This document shows, in pieces, positions 63,914 through 64,000 of a stretch of DNA of 64,000 nucleotides. The stretch comes from Massilia forsythiae (GTDB taxonomy: Bacteria; Pseudomonadota; Gammaproteobacteria; Burkholderiales; Burkholderiaceae_D), in NCBI RefSeq assembly GCF_012849555.1, contig NZ_CP051685.1, positions 372,001 through 436,000 on the forward strand, written 5' to 3'. A program made the position numbers and the translations under genes. Positions within the stretch are counted from its first letter, which is position 1, and every line of letters begins with the position of its first letter. The notes beneath the pieces are model-generated. The model was given only the letters and a program-made list of their open reading frames with translations. It was not told the DNA's origin and did not search any database.

Positions 63914-64000
63914 CTTTCAAGCCAACACATCATTTGGGAGAAGGGTCCGCGTTTTCCCGCAGTCTACACCAAGACTTTCTCTAGAGCATATTCGCTAGAC

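Overview
The window looks like part of the chromosome of a high-GC betaproteobacterium, most likely an Oxalobacteraceae member of the Massilia/Duganella/Telluria type. This is inference from very GC-rich third codon positions, the gene repertoire (hybrid sugar transporters, many glycosidases, LemA/TPM genes, CaiB-like transferases) and many copies of a GTCCCCGC/GCGGGGAC palindromic intergenic repeat. No rRNA, tRNA or CRISPR array was recognised. Most of the window is ordinary chromosomal content; the accessory-looking parts are about 14.9-19.7 kb, the insertion sequence at 50.1-51.5 kb and an AT-rich gene at 53.6 kb.

Layout, left to right. 0-8.7 kb: start of trpS (minus), a glycoside hydrolase family 1 / RmlD-like fusion, a KefC-type antiporter, a CaiB/BaiF CoA transferase, a coiled-coil protein and a secreted M28 peptidase. 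9-14.9 kb: a YnfM-like exporter (minus), a four-gene minus operon of a J-domain protein with three unrecognised acidic proteins, then glnS with a good terminator. 15-19.7 kb: a region of visibly lower GC with an orphan CHASE histidine kinase, a 46-codon ORF, and two paralogous proteins. Each paralogue joins a GRDP-like domain (WHxHIL...C...HH) to many copies of a (Y/F)CAGPH motif. This is the strongest candidate for an undescribed system. 19.7-31.3 kb: housekeeping and signalling genes: an SDR, a 2Fe-2S flavin reductase, an MFS exporter, HPF, a BtuF-like binding protein, a cNMP-GGDEF protein, sbcB, pyrF, LemA and two TPM-domain proteins, and a classical SDR. 31.6-35.9 kb: ilvD, a candidate structured small RNA, a zinc-ribbon protein, a VanZ-like protein and a Ser/Gly lipoprotein. 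36.1-41.8 kb: a minus operon with an M24-like protein that lacks metal ligands, galactokinase, a GH2 glycosidase and a glycosyltransferase. 42.2-49.8 kb: pirin, a small exported protein, L-asparaginase, and a MarR-EmrB-OprM-EmrA efflux operon whose promoter contains a clear palindromic operator. 50-53.4 kb: an IS3-family element inserted exactly into one copy of the palindromic repeat, then a 2-hydroxyacid dehydrogenase and an FAH-family hydrolase. 53.6-63.7 kb: an AT-rich orphan gene, a chemoreceptor, and a sugar-uptake locus (LysR/GbpR-like regulator, GH43 glycosidase, YjfF-YtfT-YtfR-YtfQ transporter), then a lipoprotein.

Two non-coding signals stand out. A ~115-120 nt element occurs twice (6649-6768 plus, 37442-37556 minus), each time just 3' of a gene in sense orientation. 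Its two internal stems have changed by compensatory substitutions, which implies a conserved RNA fold. Separately, 33706-33853 carries a promoter-like sequence, two hairpins and a strong intrinsic terminator, as expected of a small RNA.
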